From NCBI RefSeq assembly GCF_045689235.1, contig NZ_CP136864.1:3410001-3474000 (forward strand): a DNA stretch of 64,000 nucleotides, written 5' to 3'. This DNA comes from Congregibacter variabilis (GTDB taxonomy: Bacteria > Pseudomonadota > Gammaproteobacteria > Pseudomonadales > Halieaceae). The translations under genes and the position numbers were made by a program. Below the pieces are notes generated by a model. It had not been told where the DNA came from, did not search any database, and worked only from the letters and a program-made list of their open reading frames with translations. Position 1 is the first letter of the stretch. Each line of letters opens with the position of its first letter. This document shows, piece after piece, positions 8,595-18,800 of the stretch.

Positions 8595-10472
8595 TTAATG
8601 GTGACTTGCCTGCATAAGCGCTTTGGCCTCAGAGCCGCTGATCACTTCTTTTTCCTGTAGCAATTTCGCCATACGGTTTAGCGCAGGGCGTTCCTGCTGC
8701 AGAATCTCTCTGGCGCGACGATGGGCTTCCTCCACGAGGGTCTTTACTGCGGCATCGATTTGCCTGGCGGTATCCTCGCTGTAGTTTTTTTCTTCCAGAT
8801 AATCCCCTCCCAAATAGAGTGACTGTTGGCGTCTTCCATACGTTAGGGGCCCCAGGTCTTCGCACATGCCCAGGCGCGTAACCATGTCTCTGGCGATTTC
8901 GCTGGCGCGTTCCAGGTCATTGGAGGCACCGGTAGAAATGTCATCAAATACGATTTCTTCGGCAACCCGTCCCCCCAGCAGTGTCGCGAGCTGGTCCCTA
9001 AGTTCTTCGCGGGTGGATAGAAATTTTTCTTCCACGGGGAGCTGCAGGGTATACCCGAGCGCAGCTACCCCCCGGGGAATAATTGAGATTTTGTGCACAG
9101 GCTCACCATGGGGCACCGACAACGCTACCAGAGCATGCCCGGATTCATGGAAGGCCACGCGGCGCTTTTCCTCACTGTTTAGCACCCGATGTTTTTTCTC
9201 TGGCCCAGCGATTACTCGGTCGATAGCCGCCTCGAAGTCAACCATGGTCACTTCTTTGCGGTTGTGGCGCACAGCCAGTATCGCTGCCTCGTTGCAGATG
9301 TTCGCCAGATCCGCACCCACAAACCCCGGCGTGCGCTGCGCCACCACGCTCAACTGCACATCACTTCCAAGGGTCAGTTTGCTTGCATGCAACTGGAGTA
9401 TCGATTGCCTTTCACCCAGATCGGGCTTGTCTACAACAATTTGTCGGTCAAATCGGCCTGCGCGCAGCAGAGCCTTATCCAGCACTTCAGGGCGGTTGGT
9501 TGCGGCCATCACCACTACGCCGATAGACGGATCGAAGCCATCCATTTCCGTTAGCAATTGGTTGAGAGTCTGTTCCCGTTCATCGTGGCCACCCATTACC
9601 GCCGGGCCACCGCGTGAGCGACCGATGCCATCGAGTTCATCGATGAAAATAATGCACGGTGCCTTGTCGCGGGCCTGTTGGAATAGATCACGCACCCGTG
9701 CCGCACCCACTCCCACAAACAGCTCAATGAACTCTGAGCCACTAATGTTAAAAAACGGCACCTTGGCTTCACCTGATACCGCACGCGCCAATAGAGTTTT
9801 GCCGGTACCCGGTGGGCCCAGAAGTAGGACGCCCTTAGGCATGTGACCACCGAGGCGTTGGATGCGAGACGGGTCCTTGAGAAATTCAATGCTCTCTTTT
9901 AATTCTTCCTTGGCTTCCTCCGCCCCAGCGACATCGCCGAATGTCACCGGAGGCGAGCTGTCGGCGTGAATGCGGGTATGGCTGCCCATACTTAGAAAGC
10001 CTCCCGCTGCGGCGCCCCCCTGCATTCGTCGACCCATCCACCCCCAGAACAGGAACAGCAGGGCGAAGGGGAATACCCAGCTCAACAATGCTGGCAACCA
10101 GCCACTGTCGTGCCTTACAGCATAATCTACTGCGTGCTCGCGAAACATTGAAGCGAGCTCACTGTCGGCTAGCGGCACGGTGACTACTATGCGGGGTTTG
10201 CCGGTTTTTTCATCCTTGATTTTTAGGACGGCTTCGATTCGATTGTCTTTGACTATTGCAGTGTCAATTTGGCCCTGGTCAAGAAAAGTCAGAAAATCGC
10301 TGTAGGGAATTTCTTCTCGCGCTACACGCATACCCCACTGCCACCAAAGCATTGCAAGTAACATGAGGTAGACGGCCAGCTGCACATTGGGACGTTTCCA
10401 TGGAGCCCCATCAGCAGACGTATTTATTTCAATATCGCCTTGTTGCTTGTCTTGTCTCTTGTCCTGTTCCAT
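8595..10472 (-). CDS. ftsH: FtsH-type membrane AAA+ zinc protease
   Basis: This 625-residue ATP-dependent metalloprotease has transmembrane segments at about 33-49 and 125-145 flanking a short periplasmic domain. The AAA+ module has Walker A GPPGTGKT (219-226), Walker B CIIFIDELDGIG (about 273-284) and the second region of homology near TNRPEVLDKALLRAGRFD. The peptidase has HESGH at 442-446. It degrades misfolded membrane and some soluble proteins. The setting, divergent from CBS-Hsp20-Usp and away from rrmJ/folP, suggests a stress-specific paralogue rather than the housekeeping copy. Whether a second ftsH exists elsewhere cannot be seen here. Confidence 0.93.
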   Translation of the reverse strand: MEQDKRQDKQQGDIEINTSADGAPWKRPNVQLAVYLMLLAMLWWQWGMRVAREEIPYSDFLTFLDQGQIDTAIVKDNRIEAVLKIKDEKTGKPRIVVTVPLADSELASMFREHAVDYAVRHDSGWLPALLSWVFPFALLFLFWGWMGRRMQGGAAAGGFLSMGSHTRIHADSSPPVTFGDVAGAEEAKEELKESIEFLKDPSRIQRLGGHMPKGVLLLGPPGTGKTLLARAVSGEAKVPFFNISGSEFIELFVGVGAARVRDLFQQARDKAPCIIFIDELDGIGRSRGGPAVMGGHDEREQTLNQLLTEMDGFDPSIGVVVMAATNRPEVLDKALLRAGRFDRQIVVDKPDLGERQSILQLHASKLTLGSDVQLSVVAQRTPGFVGADLANICNEAAILAVRHNRKEVTMVDFEAAIDRVIAGPEKKHRVLNSEEKRRVAFHESGHALVALSVPHGEPVHKISIIPRGVAALGYTLQLPVEEKFLSTREELRDQLATLLGGRVAEEIVFDDISTGASNDLERASEIARDMVTRLGMCEDLGPLTYGRRQQSLYLGGDYLEEKNYSEDTARQIDAAVKTLVEEAHRRAREILQQERPALNRMAKLLQEKEVISGSEAKALMQASHH

Positions 10473-10559
10473 ATCTTGCTTTTCCTTGCTCCGTCAAGAT
10501 TCTAGTCGATGAGCAGCTCTACAGAATCGGGTCCTGCGAGTTCGCCTGTGAACAGAAAC

Positions 10560-10574
10560 CTAAGAAAAACCCTA
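10560..10574. promoter_or_regulatory. Palindrome-like operator, ftsH side (degenerate)
   Basis: The complement reads TAGGGTTTTTCTTAG, matching the left half and centre of the TAGGG-N5-CCCTA motif but with a weak right half. It lies about 95 bp upstream of the ftsH start. Its centre (10567) is 43 bp from that of the next site, almost the spacing seen upstream of the response regulator. Confidence 0.42.
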
Positions 10575-10602
10575 CTGTGCAAGTACCTGGTTGAACTCAA
10601 TA

Positions 10603-10617
10603 TAGGAAATTTCCCGA
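10603..10617. promoter_or_regulatory. Palindrome operator, CBS side
   Basis: The plus strand reads TAGGAAATTTCCCGA, containing the perfect core GGAAATTTCC. It shares the T-A-G-G, T-T-T and C-C-C positions with the copy at 2581. It lies about 76 bp upstream of the CBS gene and may control the CBS-hsp20-usp-ndvB transcript. Confidence 0.5.
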
Positions 10618-10685
10618 TATAAGTTGCGTTATGGCTTTGCAATTATCCGCTTCCTCATTGCGGAATCACAAAACGGGTGATCAAA

Positions 10686-11162
10686 ATGCAAGTCAAAAAC
10701 ATCATGACCGCCAGAGTTTTTTGTGTAGATGCAACGCAGTCACTGGGCGACGCGGCGCACCTGATGTACGAGCGTAATTGCGGCAGCGCCCCGGTTGTCG
10801 ACGACAAAGATCACATAGTGGGCATGGTCACCGATCGGGATATCACCATGGCGGCCTATATGAACGGTGGCAGTTTGAACTCCATTCCGGTTTCTTTAGC
10901 GCAATCGCAACCCATAGTGTGTTGTAAGTCCGATGATGAGATCAGTGATGTTCAACATCTGATGCAGATGAATCAGGTCCACAGAATCCCTGTTATCAAT
11001 GACGATGGTCAGCCGATCGGAATCGTATCCCTGAATGACATCGCCTGCGCTTACAAGTCGGGTGTTGAGGGCGTGGATCCTCAGGATATCGGCGATACCC
11101 TGGCCGCGATCTGCAGCCCCAAAAGAGAGTTTAAGGGCCTGAGTCCGGTTGCATCAGCCTGA
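10686..11162 (+). CDS. CBS-pair domain protein
   Basis: This is a small cytosolic protein of 158 aa made almost entirely of two CBS motifs (about 1-58 and 72-130). Each ends in the typical hydrophobic-G-hydrophobic-V-S/T-D pattern, IVGMVTDRDI and PIGIVSLNDI. Stand-alone CBS pairs bind adenosine nucleotides and act as energy-status sensors; the partner is unknown here. The ATG at 10686 has GGGTGA just upstream and is preferred to the in-frame GTG at 10677. It heads a run with hsp20 (25-base gap). The arrangement recalls Hrp1 of the mycobacterial DosR regulon, but that comparison is by domain only. Confidence 0.85.
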   Translation: MQVKNIMTARVFCVDATQSLGDAAHLMYERNCGSAPVVDDKDHIVGMVTDRDITMAAYMNGGSLNSIPVSLAQSQPIVCCKSDDEISDVQHLMQMNQVHRIPVINDDGQPIGIVSLNDIACAYKSGVEGVDPQDIGDTLAAICSPKREFKGLSPVASA

Positions 11163-11187
11163 AACAATTCAATTACGGAGAATGAGT

Positions 11188-11718
11188 ATGAATACAGTCG
11201 CAGTGAAAGATCCTGCCAAGAAAGAAAAGCGGGGCTTACGCCGTTGGAATGATCTGGAAAGTCGTCCCCTTGACATGTTTTTGTGGGGGAAAAGCAATTT
11301 GCATCGAGAAATGGATCGTTTGTTCGATGACTTTTTGAATAACGGCGGTCGTCCTACGTTGCTCGCCCCGTGGTCTGAGACAGTGTTGTCACCGTTGGTT
11401 GATGAAACGGAGGATGACAAGGCCTATCACATTGAGGTGGAGCTTCCTGGAATAGATCAGGCGGATATTGATGTTAGCTACTCCGATGGCCTGCTGACTA
11501 TTAGTGGTGAGAAAAAAGAAGAGAAAGAAGAAGAGAAAAAAGATTATTACCGCAAGGAGCGGGCTTTCGGCCAGTTTCGACGGGTTCTTCCCATGCCCGG
11601 CGCCGTAGACGAGTCAAAAATTCAGGCGACGTTCAAGAAAGGCGTGTTGCATATTGAGTTACCGAAAACCAAGGAAGCTCAAAAGAAAGTTAAGAAAATC
11701 AGCGTAAAGACAACGTGA
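11188..11718 (+). CDS. Hsp20 / alpha-crystallin small heat-shock protein
   Basis: This ATP-independent holdase chaperone has 176 aa. An N-terminal arm of about 55 residues (WNDLESRPLDMFLWGK, then LHREMDRLFDDFL) is followed by the alpha-crystallin domain (about 65-160), with VELPGIDQADIDVSY and the conserved A-x-x-x-x-G-V-L motif ATFKKGVLHIELP near the end. A charged segment KKEEKEEEKKDYY sits in the domain's loop. The ATG at 11188 has GGAG at 7 bases, better than the ATG at 11182, where the GGAG is only one base away. The gene sits between CBS and Usp genes in a stress cluster. Confidence 0.92.
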   Translation: MNTVAVKDPAKKEKRGLRRWNDLESRPLDMFLWGKSNLHREMDRLFDDFLNNGGRPTLLAPWSETVLSPLVDETEDDKAYHIEVELPGIDQADIDVSYSDGLLTISGEKKEEKEEEKKDYYRKERAFGQFRRVLPMPGAVDESKIQATFKKGVLHIELPKTKEAQKKVKKISVKTT

Positions 11719-11743
11719 AGTTTGCCTGAAAGCCCAGGGATCA

Positions 11744-11787
11744 TAGGTGCGTACCTAGGGTCTTTCTACCCGCCCGGGGGGGGCGGG
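11744..11787 (+). other. Two adjacent inverted repeats between hsp20 and usp
   Basis: The first is the palindrome TAGGTGCGTACCTA (11744-11757), a 14-bp relative of the TAGG/CCTA operator. The second is CCCGCCC-GGGGG-GGGCGGG (11769-11787), a perfect 7-bp G/C hairpin with a five-G loop followed by a short pyrimidine stretch. The latter could attenuate transcription into usp or stabilise the upstream mRNA; without a proper U-run I do not call it a terminator. Confidence 0.4.
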
Positions 11788-11825
11788 GGGCTTTCATTCT
11801 CGCATCATTTTTGGGAGTTAAAGCC

Positions 11826-12815
11826 GTGGAATTGGTCGCTGACCGTGTCGGTCTGGGTGAATTGCCCAAAGTGTTGATCTGCGCCGATAAGCCTCGGTCT
11901 GCAGCAAAAATATTGCCGCATGCCAAGGCTCTTGCAGCAGCTCTTGACGCTGACCTGACGTTATTGCACATCATGGAGGCGCACAACTCTACTTTTGTGC
12001 CTGCGGATCCCGTGGAATGGGAGTGCAGTCGTCGCGAGGCAGAGGCTTTCGTTGGCGCGCTCGCCAGCGCGCACTCCTCCCCAGATCGTTCAATCTCGAC
12101 CCGGGTGTTGCAGGGTTGTCCGAGCGACCAAATTGCTACTTGTGTTTCCAATGGTCTGGATGATGTGGTTGTGCTTTGTAGATCCACCGCGGATACACCA
12201 GGGTTATTGGGGCAAACCGTGCGCAACGTGGTCGATAAGGTAGATAGCTCGGTGCTGGTGATTCCACCTGATACTGTCAACGCCAAAAAACCACCCTATC
12301 GTCGCGTTTTACTACCGCTGGATGGTTCACCTAGAGCCGAGGTCGCTATAAGCATTGCCGCGAAGATTGCTCGCGATCAGGGCGCCGACATCGTTTTGGT
12401 TCATGCAGTACCTCAACCGGACCTCATCGCTGTTGTTCCCCTGGAGACAGAGGACATCGAACTGAGGGATCGTCTGCAGCGTCGCAACGAACGGGTCGCA
12501 CAGAACTACCTGGAGCGGCAGTGCGAACAGATCCGCGGTCTTGGCGTAGCAGCCCGGCCCCTGGTGCTGGTAGATGGAGACGTTCGCCGGCAGTTGAAAG
12601 GGGCGATTGCAAGCGAGTCAGCGGATCTCGTGGTGATTTCATCCTATGGAAATGGTGGCCACGCGGATGTATCGGCGGGCGATATGGCGATTTTTCTGTT
12701 AGCTAATGCCTCTGCGCCGGTGTTGATGGTCAGACAGGCACGGGGTGTCCGCGGAGGGCATGTGCATGCGCCCGCTCAGTCCAACGGGGTGCGGCAGCCG
12801 ACTGGAGCCAGTTAA
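11826..12815 (+). CDS. Tandem universal stress protein (UspA x2)
   Basis: This 329-residue protein has two UspA domains (about 10-150 and 157-305). The second begins YRRVLLPLDGSPRAEVAISI, the common Usp start, and ends ASAPVLMVR. The first has DVVVLCRSTAD and SVLVIP at the matching places. Tandem Usp proteins act in persistence under energy limitation or hypoxia in several bacteria; the biochemical role is unknown. GTG at 11826 with GGAG nine bases upstream is preferred to the TTG at 11811. The stop overlaps the ndvB start (TAATG), an unusual translational coupling between a stress protein and a giant glucan synthase. Confidence 0.88.
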   Translation: MELVADRVGLGELPKVLICADKPRSAAKILPHAKALAAALDADLTLLHIMEAHNSTFVPADPVEWECSRREAEAFVGALASAHSSPDRSISTRVLQGCPSDQIATCVSNGLDDVVVLCRSTADTPGLLGQTVRNVVDKVDSSVLVIPPDTVNAKKPPYRRVLLPLDGSPRAEVAISIAAKIARDQGADIVLVHAVPQPDLIAVVPLETEDIELRDRLQRRNERVAQNYLERQCEQIRGLGVAARPLVLVDGDVRRQLKGAIASESADLVVISSYGNGGHADVSAGDMAIFLLANASAPVLMVRQARGVRGGHVHAPAQSNGVRQPTGAS

Positions 12816-15800
12816 TGGCGGAATCCACAGCGGATGTCTTTTCATCACAGTTGCTCGAATCAGAGGCTCGCAGGGTCGCCCGAAGCCATAAGCTGGGTCA
12901 GTCATCCAAAGAGTTTTTATCTGTCTATAAGCATCTCAGGCAAATGCCCGATTGGATTGCCCGAATTGATAGCTACTGTGCCGCCCCCAAGCCGGAACAC
13001 AGCCGGGTAGCCGACTGGCTACTGGACAATGACTATCAGGTCCTGCGAGCCATTCGTCAGTTGGGAGAGGATCTTCCGCCGGATTTCTATCACCAGTTGC
13101 CTGTACTGAGCACTGCAGATAGCCATCAGGTCCCCCGAGTTTTTGCGGTCGCTCACGCCGCCATAAAAGCTATGCGCAAGCAGTTGGCCTCTGGCAACCT
13201 CCAGCGGTATATCAATGCGTATCAGGAAGTCGCACCGCTTACTGTTGCCGAGCTTTGGGCGCTACCTTCCATGCTGCGCTTGGCAAGTCTTGAGATATTG
13301 GCGGATGCATTCGAGCAGTTGTCCGAGGACCTCGCTCCACCCTGGAAAATAAGCGTTTACGCGACAAAAGCGCGAAGCCCTGATGTCACTGATCGTGTGG
13401 CTCAGGCTATCAGTGTTCTGGCGGCTGTCTACGCGTTTGAGTGGGCTGACTTCGTTGACCATACAAGTTGTGTAGAAGCGATTCTGCGTCGCGACCCGGC
13501 TGAGTGCTACGCCAACATGGACTTTCAATCCAGGGATAGTTATCGACGAGCTGTAGAGCGGCTTGCAAAGGGAAGTGGCTTTGGTGAAGTCGCTATCGCG
13601 CGCAAGGTCATAGCGCTTGCCAACCGCGAGAAGCCGGGCAGTCGACAGCGCCATGTGGGCTTCTGGTTGATTGATGAGGGTGTACAAGCGTTGGAGGAGT
13701 CCTTGGGATATCGGCGGGACTGGCGAGAGCGACGTCAGGCTTTCATCTTGGGTAACGCCGGCTTGTGTTACTCATCCGTCTCTTTGCTGTTCTTTATCGC
13801 GGCTTTGGTTTTACCATTTTGGTACCTCCTGCACACGGGAGCTGCGCCGATCACATGGCTTGTAACGCTACTCTTGGTTGCACTGCCAGCCAGTGTACTC
13901 AGTCAGGCGCTTGTACAGTGGTTGCTCGCATCACTTGTCAGTATTCGCGCTCTGCCGGCTATTGATTATCGAAAGGGGATTCCGGTGGACTGCAAGACCG
14001 CTGTGGTCGTGCCGGTGATTATTTCTCGGGCAGAAGACGTGCCGCCGCTGGTGGAGTGGTTGGAGCTTCGGCGGCTGGCAAATCCTGACCCCATGCTGCA
14101 CTTTGTTCTGTTGTCTGATCTTCCTGACTCTAAAGAAGAAGTGCAGCCCAACGACGCCGCTATAGAAAAAGCTTTGGTCGAAGCCGTTGCGAGTCTTAAT
14201 GAACGATCCATGGGGTATGGAAACGCCCCAGCGGTTTGCAACTTCTATCTTTTGCACCGGCGCCGCCGTTTTAACGCCGCACAAAACTGCTGGATGGGTT
14301 GGGAGCGGAAGCGCGGAAAAATCGAGTCGTTTAATCGCTTTGTTCTCAGTGGTGATCCGGCCGAGTTTTCTTTACGTGAGGGCGAGCTATCACAATTACG
14401 GGATATAAAATATGTGATTACTCTGGATGCAGACACAATGCTGCCGCCATCTGCCGCGGCGAGTCTGATCGGGACTATCGCGCATCCACTTAACAAAGCC
14501 CAATGGGATGCAACAACTGGGCAGATTGCCGGGGGGTATTCGATTATCCAGCCGCGGTTGGAGGTGCTCCCCCTTTCTGGTCCGGTGTCCTTGTTTTGCA
14601 GGATTTTCGCCGGAGACGCTGCCATAGATATCTATTCGCGGGCAGTTTCTGATCTGTATCAGGATCTATTCGCCAGTGGATCTTTTGTGGGAAAGGGTAT
14701 TTACGAGGTGGCGTCTTTTCAACGCAGTCTGGAAAACCGGGTTCCCGAGAATACGATCCTCAGCCACGACTTGTTTGAGGGTGCGCACGCCAGAACGGCT
14801 CTTGCATCCAATATTATTCTTTACGAAAACTTTCCAGCTAACTACCCGGAATATGCGTTACGCGCGCATCGGTGGATACGTGGAGACTGGCAGTTGCTTC
14901 CTTGGCTTGGCAAAAAGATACCGACCGCCGACGGCGCGCTAATGCCGGGCGCTCTATCAGCCCTTGATCGTTTCAAAATGTTCGACAACCTGCGGCGTAG
15001 CCTTGTGATGCCATCGCTGTTGGTTCTGTTATTGGCTGGCTGGACCGTGCTGCCCGGAAACCCCTGGTTGTGGACCCTGCTTGCGGCGCTTGCCCCGGGC
15101 ATTTATTTATTCGCAGGACTGGTTAATACGGTTACGCGAGAAGACCGTAGCGCGAGGTTCGCAGATATGCGTTATCGCATACTTGAAATTTGCGGCCACT
15201 GGTTCGGGTCTCTAACCTTTCTTGTAAGTGATACTTTGATAGCTCTGGATGCAATCGTCCGGACCCTCTGGCGTCTCCTGGTTAGCAGGCGTGATTTGCT
15301 GCAGTGGCGTTCGGCAGCTCACGTGCAAAATGGAATCAGTCGCGGCAGCCTGCGTAGTTCGACCTGGCGCCTTATGTGGCCTTCATCCTTTAGCGCAGTC
15401 TTATTGACGCCGGCGCTGGCGTTTTTTTTTCCGTTAGCGCTGATTCCTGCCTCGCCACTGCTATTGCTGTGGTTCATCGCTCCAGAAATTGCAATCTGGT
15501 TAGGGCATCCGCGAGAGACACGGCGGCAGCATCTAAACGATGATGAACAGAGTTTCCTGTTTCAGCTCGCTCGGCGAACCTGGCATTTTTTTGAAGCCTT
15601 CGCGGGCCCCAATGAGAACTGGTTGCCGCCAGATAACTTTCAGGGCGGCGCAAAGAATGAAGTTGCCCATCGCACATCACCCACCAACATTGGAATGCTC
15701 CTGACTGCCACAACTACGGCGCGGGATTTCGGTTTTATTTGTACTGATGATTTTGTATTGAGGATACACAGCGCTCTGAAATCCATGGGACAACTCGAAA

Positions 15801-18800
15801 CTTACCGTGGACATATCTTTAACTGGTACGACACTCGAACACTCAAGCCATTGGAGCCGCGCTATGTGTCGACAGTGGACAGCGGGAATCTAGCCGCCTG
15901 TCTGATTGTGCTTAAGCAGTCGTGTCTGGAATATGCGACCGAACCTGTTTTTAGACCTCAGCTATGGCAAGGTTTGCAGTGCACTTTTGCATTGTTGATG
16001 GATGCCCTTCGCTCCTTTGGCGGAATCAACAATGAGGATCTCAAACGCCACCAATCCCATTTTGAACAGACTTTTTCCCACGCTCGTATTTCAGTTAGCA
16101 GCTGGAGCACCTGCGCAAGCGAGCTGGTCGATACGCACTGGCCAAAGTTCGAGCAGGTGATTGCTGAGAAGCTGATTCATTCTGCGGAGTCATCACCAGT
16201 AGCATTGACCGAGGTTCGAGTCTGGGTAGACAGGTTTCACCATGATCTTCATGCACTTTATCGGCAGCTGCATGATTACCTGCCGTGGCTGGGATTGCTG
16301 GTGGGTCCACCCTCCGGGTGCGAGGACATTGCCCGAAGCGTCATGTCTGTTCTATCGGCGGAGTGCCCTATCCCAAATCTCACAGAGAACATCCGGTCCT
16401 GCAACTCGCTGATTGAAGATAGATTAACTTCGCTGCCACAGACCGAATCCGTCAGCGTGTGGTTGGAGAATCTCCAGTCCTCATTGCAGCAGGGCTTATC
16501 GAAGCAGGAGGAACTTAGTGCAGACCTCTTGGACTTGGCCAGTCGTGCAGAGCACATCGCGTTCGGCATGGATTTTTCTCTGTTGTATGACAAAGAGGTA
16601 CGTCTTTTTCGGATTGGATTCAATGTCAGTACTGGTCAGGATGATCATAACCACTATGATTTGCTCGCGAGCGAGGCCCGCACCGCAAGCTTTTTCGCCA
16701 TAGCTAAACGTGATGTTCCCATGGAGCATTGGTTCTCTTTGGGTCGCCCGGTAACCCGCTTGCACGGCAAGCCGGTAGTATTGTCGTGGACTGGTTCAAT
16801 GTTTGAATATCTTATGCCTGCGCTTTTCATGCCTGGGCACCGAGATACACTCTTGGGTGAAAGTCAGTCTGCGGCTGTTATCTATCAGCGCGATTATGCC
16901 GCCAGTCGAAAAACCCCCTGGGGGATCTCCGAGTCCGCTTTTGCTGCTACGGACGCAGATGGTAATTATCAGTACAAGGCCTTTGGTGCGCCGGGACTCG
17001 GTCTTCGCCGCGGACTGAGCGAGGACCTTGTAATCGCGCCCTATGCGACGGCTCTCGCTTTGGGTCACTGGCCTCGGCTGGCCGTTGATAATCTGCGTAA
17101 ATTGGCAGGTCTTACACGGTTGGGCGTTTACGGCTTTATCGACGCGCTGGACTTCACGGGCAAGCGTTCTTCTGGTGACAGTGCATTCAAGCCAGTAGAA
17201 ACCTACATGGCTCATCACCAGGGCATGATAGCGGTGGCGATCTTCAATGCTCTGCACAATGACATTGTGGTCCATCGGATGATGTCAGATAAGCGCATGC
17301 GCACCTTCGAGATGCTGTTACAAGAGCGTATCCCCTGGGAAGCGCCCATAGAAGAGGGGCGAATCAAAGAGGCAAAGGAGCTGGAGCAGGGCTTGCGACC
17401 GGTACCGGTTTTAAACTCATGGGTGCCCTCCACCGGGTCCACGGTGCCGCAGGTCCTGATGCTTGGCAACGGGCGCATGGCCAGTTGGCACTCTGAGGGT
17501 GGAGCCGGAGGGCTTTATTGGAAGAACTTCGCGCTTACGCGCTGGCTTCCCGATTCCTCTGGCGATTGCCATGGTTACTGGCTGTACATCAAGGATGTCG
17601 AGTCTCAGATGCTTTGGTCGGCGGGGCGTTTGCCAACGGGCGACGCGGGTAGTGAGTCAAGGACAATTTTTCATCCCCACATGATTGAGCATTTTCGCCG
17701 CAATCATGGCATAGCTACCCGCGTGGAGATGAGTGTTGCTGCAGATGACGATGTTGAGATCCGACGCATCACACTGGTCAATGAGGGCACAGAGGCTCGG
17801 ACCATCGAGGTGACCAGCTATGGGGAGGTGGTGCTGGCGCCGCCCATCGACGATGAACGTCATCCGGCCTTCAGCAAATTGTTTGTGGGCAGCGAGTTCT
17901 ATCCGCAGCTCAATGGTTTGATGTTTACCCGGCGGCCGCGCAGGCCGGAAGCGCCCGCTCCCCATTTACTCCACATGGCAGTGATGAACAGTGCAAGAGT
18001 AGATTTGGTTGGCTACGAAACGGATCGAAGTCAGTTTATTGGCCGCAACGGCAACCTGAAGCGCCCGCTGGGCTTGCTTTCAGAGTTGTCCCGCACTACG
18101 GGCTGGACTCTGGATCCGATTATGGCGCTAACTGTGCGCGCGACTCTGGGGCCCAACGAGAGCGCTAGCTTCTTTCTCCTGAGTATTGCTGGAGAGTCGG
18201 TGAGCAAGTTGCAGGAGATTGCCGGGCGCTACCAGACGAATTCATTAGATTGGGCGTTCCGTGATGCCGCAAGAATGGTCGCGCGCGAAGTCGCCCGGGT
18301 AGAATTGGAGCCGGCGGCACTTCCGGATATGCAGGCTATTGCCTCTCTGTTACTGCAACCACACCCGCATTTCACAGCCTCGCCGAGCCATTTATCTGAG
18401 AGTCGTTATGGGCAGGAATACCTGTGGCACTTTGGTATCTCTGGTGATTTACCGATCCTGCTGGTGCGCATGGCTGAGACCAAGCCGACCAGGTTGCTCG
18501 AGACACTTATAAAGGCTCAGCATTTGTGGCGCAGGGCCGGCCTTAGAGTCGACATTGTCGTATTGCGCACAGGCTCTGCTGGCTATGAGGATCCTCTGCG
18601 CGAAACCATTCTTGCTATTTTGCGTGACGCCGATGTATTTGGTTATTTGGGTCGTGAAGGCGGTGTACACCTGCTGTACGCCGACCACATGGAGCCGGAT
18701 GTGCAGCGGGGTATTGAGACAATGGCCCGGGTAATTCTGGACGATGACGCGGTCCCGCTGTCGCGCAAACTCGACAATATGCTGGAGCATCGGGCTTTGT

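Noticed and set aside
8866..9846. Long plus-strand open frame of about 326 codons opposite ftsH
   Set aside because: Ser/Arg/Thr-rich, with no recognisable domain, fully antisense to the well-supported ftsH gene; a codon-bias shadow.
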